A stretch of 32,098 bases of DNA. Origin: Caldifarciminota bacterium. Lineage in GTDB: Bacteria; Hydrothermota; 32-111. The notes under the pieces are model-generated. The model saw nothing but the letters and a program-made list of their open reading frames with translations, made no database searches and was not told the origin of the DNA. The stretch covers positions 1 through 32,098 of the forward strand of contig JAUVJU010000008.1 of assembly GCA_030592285.1 (NCBI GenBank), read 5' to 3'. Shown here one piece after another: positions 1-11,063 of the stretch. Both the position numbers and the translations under genes were made by a program. The first letter of the stretch is position 1, and each line of letters opens with the position of its first letter.

Positions 1-321
1 AGAATGAAATATCTAAAAGAACTGATAAATATTCATACTACATTAACAGAAGATTATCTTGATAATTATGCTTTTATAGAAAAGATTAGAGAAAGGAATG
101 ATAGAAAAGAGATTGAAGTGATCAAATCAATCTTAATAGATGGAAATGATAGGAAACTATTTTTTGTTGATGATATTGAATTAACTGCATTTACTATTAT
201 CACCGCATTAAAAGGATTTGAGTATCCGTGGTCAACAAATATTTCTTTACCTGAAATCCAGGAAAACATAGATAAATTACTGTATATAGTGTTTCATGGG
301 ATCAATAAAAAGAAGGAATAA
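1..321 (+). CDS. C-terminal end of a probable TetR/AcrR-type regulator (5' cut by window edge)
   Basis: The reading frame is open to the left edge, so the Met at base 4 is probably internal and the gene starts outside the window. About 106 residues remain. They are helical, with a late hydrophobic stretch (AFTIITALKGF) and an ending (IDKLLYIVFHGI) typical of the ligand-binding and dimerisation domain of TetR-family repressors, whose last helix often ends in a short 'GI' tail. The DNA-binding helix-turn-helix would lie upstream, so family membership rests only on the C-terminal pattern. A TetR-type repressor ahead of fabH and an RND transport set would fit a regulator that senses a lipid or toxic hydrophobic compound; that is inference from position. 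It could also be another helical protein. Confidence 0.5.
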   Translation, partial: RMKYLKELINIHTTLTEDYLDNYAFIEKIRERNDRKEIEVIKSILIDGNDRKLFFVDDIELTAFTIITALKGFEYPWSTNISLPEIQENIDKLLYIVFHGINKKKE

Positions 322-383
322 TTTTTTTTGGAAAAGTGGACTAAAAAACTAAAAACGTCGGAAATATCATTGGAGTATTACTT

Positions 384-1403
384 ATGAAAACAAAAGAAAG
401 AATAAAATCAAAGATTGATAATCAGAAATCAATTGGAATTACTGGAACAGGTTTTTATGTTCCAGAGAAGAATCTTAGTAATTTTGATTTAGAAAAAAAG
501 ATTGAAACATCAGATGAGTGGATTAGAACCCGTACTGGAATAAAGAATAGGAGAGTTGCATCAGGTAGAGAAGCAACCTCAGACCTTGCCTATAAAGCTG
601 GGAAAAAGGCATTATCAAATGCTAACCTAAAAGCAAGTGAAATAGATTTAATCATTGTTGCTACTCTCTCTCCTGATATGCTGTTTCCCTCTACTGCTTG
701 TATAGTGCAACATAAACTTAAAGCAAAAAATGCAGTTGCTTTTGATATTTCAGCTGCTTGTACAGGTTTTATTTATGGAATTTCTATGGCGAAATCTTTA
801 ATGCTAACAAATAATTATAAAACTGCCTTGATTATTGGTGCAGAAGTATTTTCTCGCATAATTGATTGGAAAGATAGAAATACATGTGTTCTTTTTGGTG
901 ATGGAGCCGGAGCAGTTGTATTGGAAAAAGCACAAAATGAACATAACATACTCTCAACATATTTGGGATCAGATGGTTCAGGAGCAATATTATTAAATCA
1001 ACCTGCAGGCGGCTCTAAGATTCCTGCAAGTCATGAATCAATTGATAAAGGATTGCACTATTTAAAGATGGATGGAGGAGAAGTATATAAATTGGCTGTA
1101 GAAATAATGGTTAAATCAGTAAAAAAGGTGCTTAATCAAGAAGGATTAGATGAAAATGATATTGATATTCTGATTCCGCATCAAGCAAATATTCGTATAT
1201 TAAAAAAAGTTGCAATGAAATTAAATTTACCAATAGATAATGTAATGATGAATATTGATAAATATGGCAATACATCTGCTGCTTCAATTCCTATTGCTTT
1301 ATCAGAATCTGTAATGGAGAAAAAGATAAAAAAGGGTGATATTGTTGTACTGGTTGCTTTTGGGGCAGGTTTAACTTGGGGAGCAAGTGTTATTAGATGG
1401 TGA
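384..1403 (+). CDS. fabH: 3-oxoacyl-ACP synthase III (KAS III)
   Basis: Condenses acetyl-CoA (or another short acyl-CoA) with malonyl-ACP to start type II fatty acid synthesis in the cytoplasm. The KAS III catalytic triad is complete: Cys126 in FDISAACTG, His266 in IPHQANIRI and Asn296 in YGNTSAAS. The family glycine motif FGDGAGAVVL lies at 171-180. Length is 339 aa, slightly longer than the usual 310-330 because of a charged N-terminal extension of about 16 residues before SIGITGTGFYVP. A Shine-Dalgarno GGAG lies 8 nt before the ATG. The gene follows a probable TetR regulator and precedes an RND/LolA/barrel set rather than fabD/fabG/acpP, so it may feed a specialised lipid product rather than be the housekeeping copy. 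OleC-type or other thiolase-fold synthases are less likely given the His/Asn signature. Confidence 0.93.
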   Translation: MKTKERIKSKIDNQKSIGITGTGFYVPEKNLSNFDLEKKIETSDEWIRTRTGIKNRRVASGREATSDLAYKAGKKALSNANLKASEIDLIIVATLSPDMLFPSTACIVQHKLKAKNAVAFDISAACTGFIYGISMAKSLMLTNNYKTALIIGAEVFSRIIDWKDRNTCVLFGDGAGAVVLEKAQNEHNILSTYLGSDGSGAILLNQPAGGSKIPASHESIDKGLHYLKMDGGEVYKLAVEIMVKSVKKVLNQEGLDENDIDILIPHQANIRILKKVAMKLNLPIDNVMMNIDKYGNTSAASIPIALSESVMEKKIKKGDIVVLVAFGAGLTWGASVIRW

Positions 1404-1507
1404 ACATTTTGAAATATTAGTAAGGTAAAAAAGATATAAAATCAGAAGAAAATTATATAAAGATATTATGTGACTTAAATTGTTAATATAAATATGGAGT
1501 ATTATAA

Positions 1508-4426
1508 ATGAAAAAATTTTCTAAGTTTATTATTAAGTTTCGCTTAATAATTATTTTAGTAACAATTGGAATTACAATATTTTTTGGTTATCATTTAAAA
1601 GATATTGAGGTGAATAGTGATATTTTAAGCTATTTGCCGGATACTGATGAATCAGTTAAACTTTTTAATGAGATTGGCGATAAATTTAGTGGCAATTCTC
1701 TTGCAGTGATTGCTATAGAAAATAAAAACATTTTTAATTATGAAACATTAAATAGAATAAAAAAATTAACATCGGCAATTAAAAGCGATTCAGGAATTTC
1801 TCAAGTAATAAGCTTAACAAATATTATTGATATAAAAAAGGCAGAGGATGGATTAGAAATAAGTAATCTTATTAATACTGATGATATCCCAAAGAATGAG
1901 GAAACTCTTGAAAAATTAAAATTATATATTTTGTCAAAAGATATGTATACAGGGAATCTTATATCATCCAATGGGAAAGTAACAGTAATAATCTGCAAGC
2001 TTAAGGATGATGTAGATAAGGTTGTTATTGGAAGAAGATTAAAAAAAATCGTAGAAGAATATCCGGGACATGATAGAATATATTATGCAGGAATTCCATT
2101 TCAAATGGTTTCAATTCATGAAATCATTGTTTCTCAGGTAAAAAAGTTAGTTCCATTAGTGATTATTCTAATTATCATAATTCTTTTTTTGAGTTTTAAA
2201 AATTATATGGGAGTAATTTTACCTTTATCAACAGGATTGCTAAGTACTATCTGGATATTTGGTTTAATGAATATTGCCGGGAATCGTATAGATTTAGTAT
2301 CTAGTGCTATTCCTGTGCTTCTAATAGCAATTGGAACAGCCTATGGTATTCATGTAATAACAAAATATTTTGAAAATGCAAATGATGAAACAATAAAAAA
2401 TGAAAAAATCCAATTAGCATTAGAAAAAGTAGGAATCCCTGTAATTTTAGCAGCAGTAACTACAGCAATTGGGTTTCTTTCCTTTCTTACTGCATATATT
2501 ACTCCCATAAAGTATTTTGGTATCTTTATGTCTTTGGGGATTCTTTTTGCATTGGTTATTTCTTTAATGTTTGTACCTTCTGTTCTTTCATTTTGTAAAA
2601 TGAAAAAAAGCAACACTAAAGACAAACATATTAATAACAAATGGTTAATACAATTTATGGACAACTTATCCGATTTTGTTTTGAAAAATGGAAAATCAAT
2701 TGTGTTTTCAACAATAATCATTGCATTGATTTGTATAATTAGTTTATTCCATATTAAACGCTCAGTAAACATAATGGAGTATTTTGATAAAAATGATGAA
2801 ATTAGAGTAACTGAAAGAATGATGCAGAAAAATTTTGGCGGTTCAATACCAATACAAATATTAGTTAAAGGTGATATTCAAAATCCCCACATTTTAAAGG
2901 AGATGTTGAAGATTGAAAACTATTTGAAAACCTTACCATATGTAAATGACCCAAGATCATTTGCAGATATAATCTGTGAAATGAATAATGTGATGAATGG
3001 AAGATATATTATTCCTGATACAAGAGAAGGTGTTTCTAATTTATGGCTATTATTGGAAGGACAAGATGTTTTAAGCCAAATGGTAGATGAAAACAATACT
3101 AATGCAATAATTCAAGCAAAATTGGGTACAATAGATACTGAAAAGATCATTCAACTTGTTGATGAAATAAATGATTTTATAAAAAATAATGTTGATAATG
3201 AATTTATAGAAGTAAGCATAAGAAATGTAGGTGCAAGTGAAATAGAGATTATAAATGAGAAAAAAAACCTCAATATTATTAATAATATAAAGATAGATAT
3301 TTTAAGTAAATCACCGAATTTTAAGATCAATATAAATGATTTTAAAGATATATTATTGTATGAAACAGTAAAGAATTATGATCTGGAACAGTCTTCAATT
3401 TCTACTATCAATAAAAAAATGAAAAATTATTTTTCAAGTGATGAAGCAGATATTGAGGTTATTAATCAGAGAAGAATAGATAAAATTAATTTTAAAATCA
3501 TTGAAAATCTTCAACAGGGCTCAATTAGTAAAGAGGATATCATTAATATTCTAAATCGCAATGTTAGTAAAAATTTATTAAATGACGAAGAAGGAATTGA
3601 GATAGCTTCAGAATCAATAGAATTGATAATTAATAATGTTATAAAAAAAGAAAAAATAGAAATCATTTTTGCCAAAATGAAAGGATTATTTCCAGAAAAT
3701 TTACAAAATAATAAAAAATTTGAAAAAAGAATTAAAGATATTTTGTGGGAAATAAATGAGGAATACATTGTTTTATCACCTGATGAATATACATCAATAT
3801 TTCAAGAAAACAGTAAATCCATTGAGAAGTTATCTGTTGAGCAAACTGGGCTTCCAGTTATTTATAAAGAACTGGACAGACAGATAGTTATAAGCCAGCT
3901 TCAAAGTCTGATTATATCTCTATTTATTATTTCAATGCTTTTAATGATAGGATTGAGATCATTAACAGGTGGAATAATTGGAATAATACCAATTATACTC
4001 ACCGTTTTAATTAATTTTGGAATAATGGCTGTCATGGGAATTGCATTGGATGTTATTACTGTTTTAATAGGGAGTGTTGCTATTGGAATTGGAATTGATT
4101 ATTCAATTCATTTCATATCTCGTTTCAAATTAGAAATGAAACAAAATAGTTCAATACAAAATGCACTTAAGAAAACATTAGAAACTACTGGAATTGCTAT
4201 ATTAATAAATGCATTATCGGTTTCAACGGGTTTTTTAGTTTTACTATTTGGAAATATTGCTCCTATAAGACAATTTGGATGGTTAATGGCTGTAACAATG
4301 ATTGTAAGTGCATTTGGAGCAATTGTTGTTTTGCCGGCTGTGATTATTGTAACCCATACAGGATTTATTGGTAATTTAAAACAATTTACTAAAGTGACAA
4401 TTAGAAAGAAAATAAAAAGAAAATAA
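1508..4426 (+). CDS. RND superfamily exporter (MMPL/COG1033 type)
   Basis: A 972-aa inner-membrane pump with the RND internal two-fold repeat. One TM helix lies at about residues 10-30, a periplasmic domain at about 31-205, and a five-helix bundle at about 206-365 with the motif IGTAYGIHVITKYFE. A second TM helix follows near 395, then a long second periplasmic domain and a second helix bundle from about 800 to the end with GIGIDYSIHFISRFK. The Asp in the second bundle is where these pumps carry protons. The second periplasmic region (roughly 420-790) is unusually long and rich in Asn, Ile and Lys. Proteins of this class move hydrophobic molecules such as lipids or hopanoids towards the outer membrane. 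The next gene, 16 bp downstream, encodes a LolA-like carrier and the one after a barrel, so the three probably form one transport path. Substrate unknown. GGAG precedes the ATG by 8 nt. Confidence 0.88.
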   Translation: MKKFSKFIIKFRLIIILVTIGITIFFGYHLKDIEVNSDILSYLPDTDESVKLFNEIGDKFSGNSLAVIAIENKNIFNYETLNRIKKLTSAIKSDSGISQVISLTNIIDIKKAEDGLEISNLINTDDIPKNEETLEKLKLYILSKDMYTGNLISSNGKVTVIICKLKDDVDKVVIGRRLKKIVEEYPGHDRIYYAGIPFQMVSIHEIIVSQVKKLVPLVIILIIIILFLSFKNYMGVILPLSTGLLSTIWIFGLMNIAGNRIDLVSSAIPVLLIAIGTAYGIHVITKYFENANDETIKNEKIQLALEKVGIPVILAAVTTAIGFLSFLTAYITPIKYFGIFMSLGILFALVISLMFVPSVLSFCKMKKSNTKDKHINNKWLIQFMDNLSDFVLKNGKSIVFSTIIIALICIISLFHIKRSVNIMEYFDKNDEIRVTERMMQKNFGGSIPIQILVKGDIQNPHILKEMLKIENYLKTLPYVNDPRSFADIICEMNNVMNGRYIIPDTREGVSNLWLLLEGQDVLSQMVDENNTNAIIQAKLGTIDTEKIIQLVDEINDFIKNNVDNEFIEVSIRNVGASEIEIINEKKNLNIINNIKIDILSKSPNFKININDFKDILLYETVKNYDLEQSSISTINKKMKNYFSSDEADIEVINQRRIDKINFKIIENLQQGSISKEDIINILNRNVSKNLLNDEEGIEIASESIELIINNVIKKEKIEIIFAKMKGLFPENLQNNKKFEKRIKDILWEINEEYIVLSPDEYTSIFQENSKSIEKLSVEQTGLPVIYKELDRQIVISQLQSLIISLFIISMLLMIGLRSLTGGIIGIIPIILTVLINFGIMAVMGIALDVITVLIGSVAIGIGIDYSIHFISRFKLEMKQNSSIQNALKKTLETTGIAILINALSVSTGFLVLLFGNIAPIRQFGWLMAVTMIVSAFGAIVVLPAVIIVTHTGFIGNLKQFTKVTIRKKIKRK

Positions 4427-4442
4427 AAAATGGAGAAAAAAA

Positions 4443-5237
4443 ATGAAAAGGATTAAATTACTTTGCTTACTATTTGCATTAGTAATTTCAAGTGTTGTTT
4501 TTGCGGAAGATATTAATTCAAATAATCAAAATTTATCAGCTCAGCAGATTTTGCAGAATGTTGACAAAAATTTGAATGCTCCAAATGATCAGGAGATATC
4601 AATTAAAATGATTCTCATGGACAAGAAAGGAAATGAAAAAGTGCGTGAAGCAAAAATATGGCAGAAAGGGAATGAAAAAAGAATGTTAAAATTCCTTTCT
4701 CCAGCAGACATAAAAGGTCTTGCCTTTTTGAATTTGCCGGATGATATAATGTATCTATACTTACCAGCTTTCAAAAAAATAAGAAAAATTGCATCGCATG
4801 TGAAAAATACTAATTTTGCAGGCACTGATTTTTCTTATGATGATATGTCCTCAACCAATTATGCTGATATCTATGATGTAAGATTACTTGAAGACAATAG
4901 TGAATTAAAAAATACAAGTGAAAAGCAAATTAATTTATATACACTTGAATTGACACCCAAAAAGGATATTAAAAAGGAATATTCAAAATTGATAATGCTT
5001 GTAAGAAATGATAATCTTTATCCAGTAAAAATTGAATTCTTTTCAAAAAATGGAGAAAAAGTGAAAATTATGGAAAACGGCAAAATTGAAAAAGAAGGAA
5101 AATACTGGATAGCAAAAGAAGCAATAATGCATAATTTAAATAATGATCATAAAACCAAACTAATAATTACAGAAGTAAAATTTGATCAAAATTTGAGTGA
5201 TGAATTATTTACAAAACGATATCTTAAGAGAAAGTAA
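4443..5237 (+). CDS. LolA-like outer membrane lipoprotein-sorting protein
   Basis: 264 aa with a clear Sec signal peptide (MKRIKLLCLLFALVISSVVFA, cleavage after VFA). The body has the pattern of the LolA-like family commonly named 'outer membrane lipoprotein-sorting protein' (Pfam LolA_like): the segments MLKFLSPADIKGLAF, YLYLPAFKKIRKI and the hallmark F-x-GTDFSYDDM at about residue 130. The fold is a half-barrel that shelters lipid or lipoprotein acyl chains in the periplasm. It is encoded 16 bp after an RND pump and 12 bp before an outer-membrane barrel, the usual neighbourhood of this subfamily, so it probably hands cargo from pump to barrel. It is not the housekeeping LolA, which does not normally pair with an RND gene. 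Ribosome site GGAG in ATGGAGAAAAAAATG. Confidence 0.85.
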   Translation: MKRIKLLCLLFALVISSVVFAEDINSNNQNLSAQQILQNVDKNLNAPNDQEISIKMILMDKKGNEKVREAKIWQKGNEKRMLKFLSPADIKGLAFLNLPDDIMYLYLPAFKKIRKIASHVKNTNFAGTDFSYDDMSSTNYADIYDVRLLEDNSELKNTSEKQINLYTLELTPKKDIKKEYSKLIMLVRNDNLYPVKIEFFSKNGEKVKIMENGKIEKEGKYWIAKEAIMHNLNNDHKTKLIITEVKFDQNLSDELFTKRYLKRK

Positions 5238-5249
5238 TAAGGATGTTAT

Positions 5250-6572
5250 ATGAAGAAAAGTAAGATTTTTACAATTATTATATTATTATTGATTTGCGTT
5301 AGTGTTATTTACTCTGAAGTAAGTTTTAATGGTAATATTATTACAGATAATAGAATAAGATTGGAAGATTATGATTTTACATTAAATGAAATTGAATTAA
5401 TATCTAAACTGAATTATAATTTTGGGAATGGGCATATGTATAGTGAAATATTATTAAAAGGTACATATTTTTCACAGATTTACCAGTCAAGTGATTTACA
5501 GAACATTGAAAATATTAATTCACTTGAAATTAATATTAAAGAAACATATATAGATTTTTATAAATTTATTTCAAAGGATCTTGATATACGCATTGGCAAA
5601 CAAAGGATTTCATGGGGAACAGCAGATAAGTTAAATCCAACGGATAATCTTAATCCGGATGATCTTGAAGATATTATGGATTTTGGAAATAAAATGGGGT
5701 CCAATTCAATTAGATTAACTTATTATATAGGGGATTATTCATTAGATGGTGTATTCATTCCTGTTTTTACTCCTGCTGTACTTCCTTCAGATGAATGGAT
5801 GTCCGCTTTTTTCTCATCACTTCCTGTGCCAGAAAATATGATTTTGCAATCCTATTCTGATACAATTATTATTCCTCAAAAAACTATTGAGGAAAGTTCA
5901 ATGTTTGCTGCAAAATTATCCGGGAATATACTGAAATACGATTTTTCAATAAGTTATTTTAATGGTAGAGATGATATACCTTTAATAAACAATATAGTAA
6001 TAACACCTATTTCTCTTACAGAAATAAATGCTAATGTTCAAATGGTTTATCCAAAAATGCAAGTAATTGGAGCAGATTTCTCTGGTCAAATTGGTGATAT
6101 AGGTGTTTGGGGAGAAGGATCTTGTTTTATTCCTGAAAAAGTAATTATGGAAATGACAACAATTGGTGTTGGAACAGATACAAGCATTGCTATTAACAAT
6201 AACCCTTATTATAAGTATGTTATTGGGATTGATTATACATTTAAAAATGGTTTGTATGTTAATGGACAATATCTTCATGGATTTATTCAAGAAAGAGGTG
6301 AAAACAATTTAGAGAACTATGTTATGCTTGCATTAGAAAAAAAGTTTTTTAATGATTTACAGATTAGAATTGGATTTGGATCAGAAATAAAGGACTACAA
6401 GAATATTAAAAATAATTCTGCTTTTATAATTATGCCCGAAATTAGTTATTTCCCAATGGATAATGGGGAAGTAAACCTTGGTGCTTATTTAATTGATGGT
6501 TCAGATAACACAAGTTTTGGTAAAGTGAAAATGAATGATGAGCTATACTTAAAATTTAAATATAGTTTTTAA
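5250..6572 (+). CDS. Outer-membrane beta-barrel protein (DUF1302-like)
   Basis: 440 aa with an N-terminal signal peptide (hydrophobic residues about 4-21) and alternating short hydrophobic strands throughout, ending in LKFKYSF. A C-terminal Phe after alternating aromatic and hydrophobic residues is the usual outer-membrane insertion signal. The segment around 110-150 (RIGKQRISWGTADKLNPTDN, then a D-L-E-D run) is the conserved feature of DUF1302-type barrel proteins found beside RND/MMPL and LolA-like or DUF1329 genes. Position 12 bp after the LolA-like gene makes it the likely outer-membrane exit of that system. A hairpin follows, probably ending the operon. The exact family is inferred from this motif and context. 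Confidence 0.75.
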   Translation: MKKSKIFTIIILLLICVSVIYSEVSFNGNIITDNRIRLEDYDFTLNEIELISKLNYNFGNGHMYSEILLKGTYFSQIYQSSDLQNIENINSLEINIKETYIDFYKFISKDLDIRIGKQRISWGTADKLNPTDNLNPDDLEDIMDFGNKMGSNSIRLTYYIGDYSLDGVFIPVFTPAVLPSDEWMSAFFSSLPVPENMILQSYSDTIIIPQKTIEESSMFAAKLSGNILKYDFSISYFNGRDDIPLINNIVITPISLTEINANVQMVYPKMQVIGADFSGQIGDIGVWGEGSCFIPEKVIMEMTTIGVGTDTSIAINNNPYYKYVIGIDYTFKNGLYVNGQYLHGFIQERGENNLENYVMLALEKKFFNDLQIRIGFGSEIKDYKNIKNNSAFIIMPEISYFPMDNGEVNLGAYLIDGSDNTSFGKVKMNDELYLKFKYSF

Positions 6573-6583
6573 ATTTAGAATGA

Positions 6584-6658
6584 GGTTCTTCCCTTAGTTA
6601 GTTGTAATACTTTCAGACCTCAAATAATTATATTTTGGGAAGAACCCATTTTTATATT
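6584..6658 (+). terminator. Hairpin with T-rich tail after the transport operon
   Basis: GGTTCTTCCC (6584-6593) pairs perfectly with GGGAAGAACC (6637-6646), followed by CATTTTTATATTT. The loop is long (43 nt). A second pairing, TGAGGT (6581-6586) with ACCTCA (6617-6622), would compete with the main stem. It lies between the stop of the barrel gene and the rnr promoter, where a terminator is expected. Confidence 0.55.
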
Positions 6659-6700
6659 TATTGAATATTTTTATAACATACTTAAAAAACATTATATTAC

Positions 6701-6728
6701 TTGATTAATATTTTATAATCAATATAAT
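6701..6728 (+). promoter_or_regulatory. Sigma-70-type promoter of rnr
   Basis: TTGATT (6701-6706), 16-bp spacer, TATAAT (6723-6728). The predicted start is about 14 nt before the rnr start codon, leaving just enough room for the AAAGGAG ribosome site at 6738-6744. The same hexamers and spacing occur upstream of hslU. Confidence 0.65.
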
Positions 6729-6748
6729 ATCAGAGTAAAAGGAGTATA

Positions 6749-10266
<3,518 letters not shown>

Positions 10267-10274
10267 GGAGAAGT

Positions 10275-10316
10275 ATCTAGTTTCTGGTACGCTTGTACGC
10301 TGGTGGAGAGAAGATA
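10275..10316. repeat. Short GC-richer repeat-like stretch after guaB
   Basis: The segment holds GTACGCT twice, 8 bp apart, followed by GGTGGAGAG. It stands out in base composition from the surrounding AT-rich spacer. A loosely similar GCTGGAGAG lies in the G-rich block at 31387-31411. It may be a decayed dispersed repeat; the similarity is short and could be chance. Confidence 0.3.
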
Positions 10317-10344
10317 AGAAAAATGGAATCCAATATTTTTCTTA

Positions 10345-10377
10345 GGTCTTGACCAATAAAGAAAAATGTTTTATATT
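10345..10377 (+). promoter_or_regulatory. Promoter of hicBA with overlapping palindrome
   Basis: TTGACC (10349-10354), 17-bp spacer, TATATT (10372-10377). The -35 box lies inside the palindrome GGTC-TT-GACC (10345-10354), a possible operator for autoregulation by HicB. The predicted transcript starts near 10384, about 50 nt before hicB. Confidence 0.55.
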
Positions 10378-10432
10378 AAAAGAGAAAAATGTTATTCATT
10401 CTCAATAAAATTTAGTGAGGAGGATAAATAGT

Positions 10433-10723
10433 ATGAATAAATCATATACAGTATTAATACGAAAAAGTAAATTGGAATATGTTGCTGTATGTTTAGAATT
10501 GAATTTAACAGCAAGAGGAACCGACTTAGCAGATATAGAAAAAAATCTTAAGGATGCAATAGAGATATATTTGTTGGATGTGAAAAAACATCCTGAAACA
10601 ATTGTCTCTTCCATTTCCATAGAAGAATTAATAGAATTTTTAAGGGACACTCAACCAAAATGGTTAAAGAAAACAGAATTTATAATGCCATTAGAAGTTC
10701 ACGAAGTTCCTTCCTATGTATAA
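10433..10723 (+). CDS. hicB: HicB-family antitoxin
   Basis: 96 aa from the ATG at 10433. The track start at 10415 is a GTG that lies within the Shine-Dalgarno GTGAGGAGG, so it is not used. The sequence YTVLIRKSKLEYVAVCLELN followed by A-R-G-T-D-L-A-D-I-E-K-N-L matches the partial RNase-H-like HicB fold (substrate-like strands, then a helix that aligns with 'Gdt.eEA..nl.eAi'). HicB binds and neutralises HicA and usually represses its own operon. No clear ribbon-helix-helix or HTH is visible at the C-terminus, so the DNA-binding mode is unclear. hicA overlaps its last 8 nt, and antitoxin comes first, the reverse of the classical hicA-hicB order. Confidence 0.82.
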   Translation: MNKSYTVLIRKSKLEYVAVCLELNLTARGTDLADIEKNLKDAIEIYLLDVKKHPETIVSSISIEELIEFLRDTQPKWLKKTEFIMPLEVHEVPSYV

Positions 10724-10952
10724 AATTCCCTCCATGTCCAGTAATAAATTATGCAAACTGCTGAAAAAGGGAGGAGCAGAATTTGTTAGACAAGGCAGTA
10801 CAGACCATGCCATATATTGTAGAACTGTTGAAGGCAAGAGATATTCAGCACCAGTGCAGATGGGAAAGAAAACATTGGACCCTATTTACTGTAAAAGAGT
10901 TTTACAACAATTAAAATTTACAAAAATAGAAATCCGCAAATTATTCACCTAA
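10716..10952 (+). CDS. hicA: HicA-family toxin (mRNA interferase)
   Basis: 78 aa, the normal size for this double-stranded-RNA-binding-fold toxin, which cleaves mRNA. The family pattern is intact: IPSMSSNKLCKLLKKGGAEF at the N-terminus, then VRQGSTDHAIY carrying the catalytic His (the 'GS-x-DH' subtype rather than 'GSH'), and a C-terminal helix beginning LDPIYCKRVLQQL. The ATG overlaps the end of hicB by 8 nt, so translation is probably coupled. An alternative ATG at 10734 would remove the MYKIPS start that is typical of the family. Both genes appear intact, so the pair may be active. Confidence 0.85.
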   Translation: MYKIPSMSSNKLCKLLKKGGAEFVRQGSTDHAIYCRTVEGKRYSAPVQMGKKTLDPIYCKRVLQQLKFTKIEIRKLFT

Positions 10953-11028
10953 CTATAATTTTATTATTTTCCTTATTGAATAGAGTAAATTCACAGTATA
11001 AAAAAGCCATTTAAAAAAAATATTTCCC

Positions 11029-11056
11029 TTGCAATATATTGAAATAATGGTATAAT
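11029..11056 (+). promoter_or_regulatory. Promoter giving a probable leaderless mRNA for the GGDEF gene
   Basis: TTGCAA (11029-11034), 16-bp spacer, TATAAT (11051-11056). The ATG begins 7 nt after the -10 box, which is where transcription normally starts, and no Shine-Dalgarno fits in between. The mRNA would begin at or beside its start codon. Confidence 0.6.
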
Positions 11057-11063
11057 TTATCTT

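Noticed and set aside
1404-1507. Separate promoter for the RND gene
   Set aside because: TTGAAA and TATAAA are present but 20 bp apart, too far for a normal promoter; co-transcription with fabH is as likely.
10415-10432. GTG start for hicB given by the ORF track
   Set aside because: The codons overlap the ribosome site GTGAGGAGG; the ATG at 10433 gives the standard HicB N-terminus.
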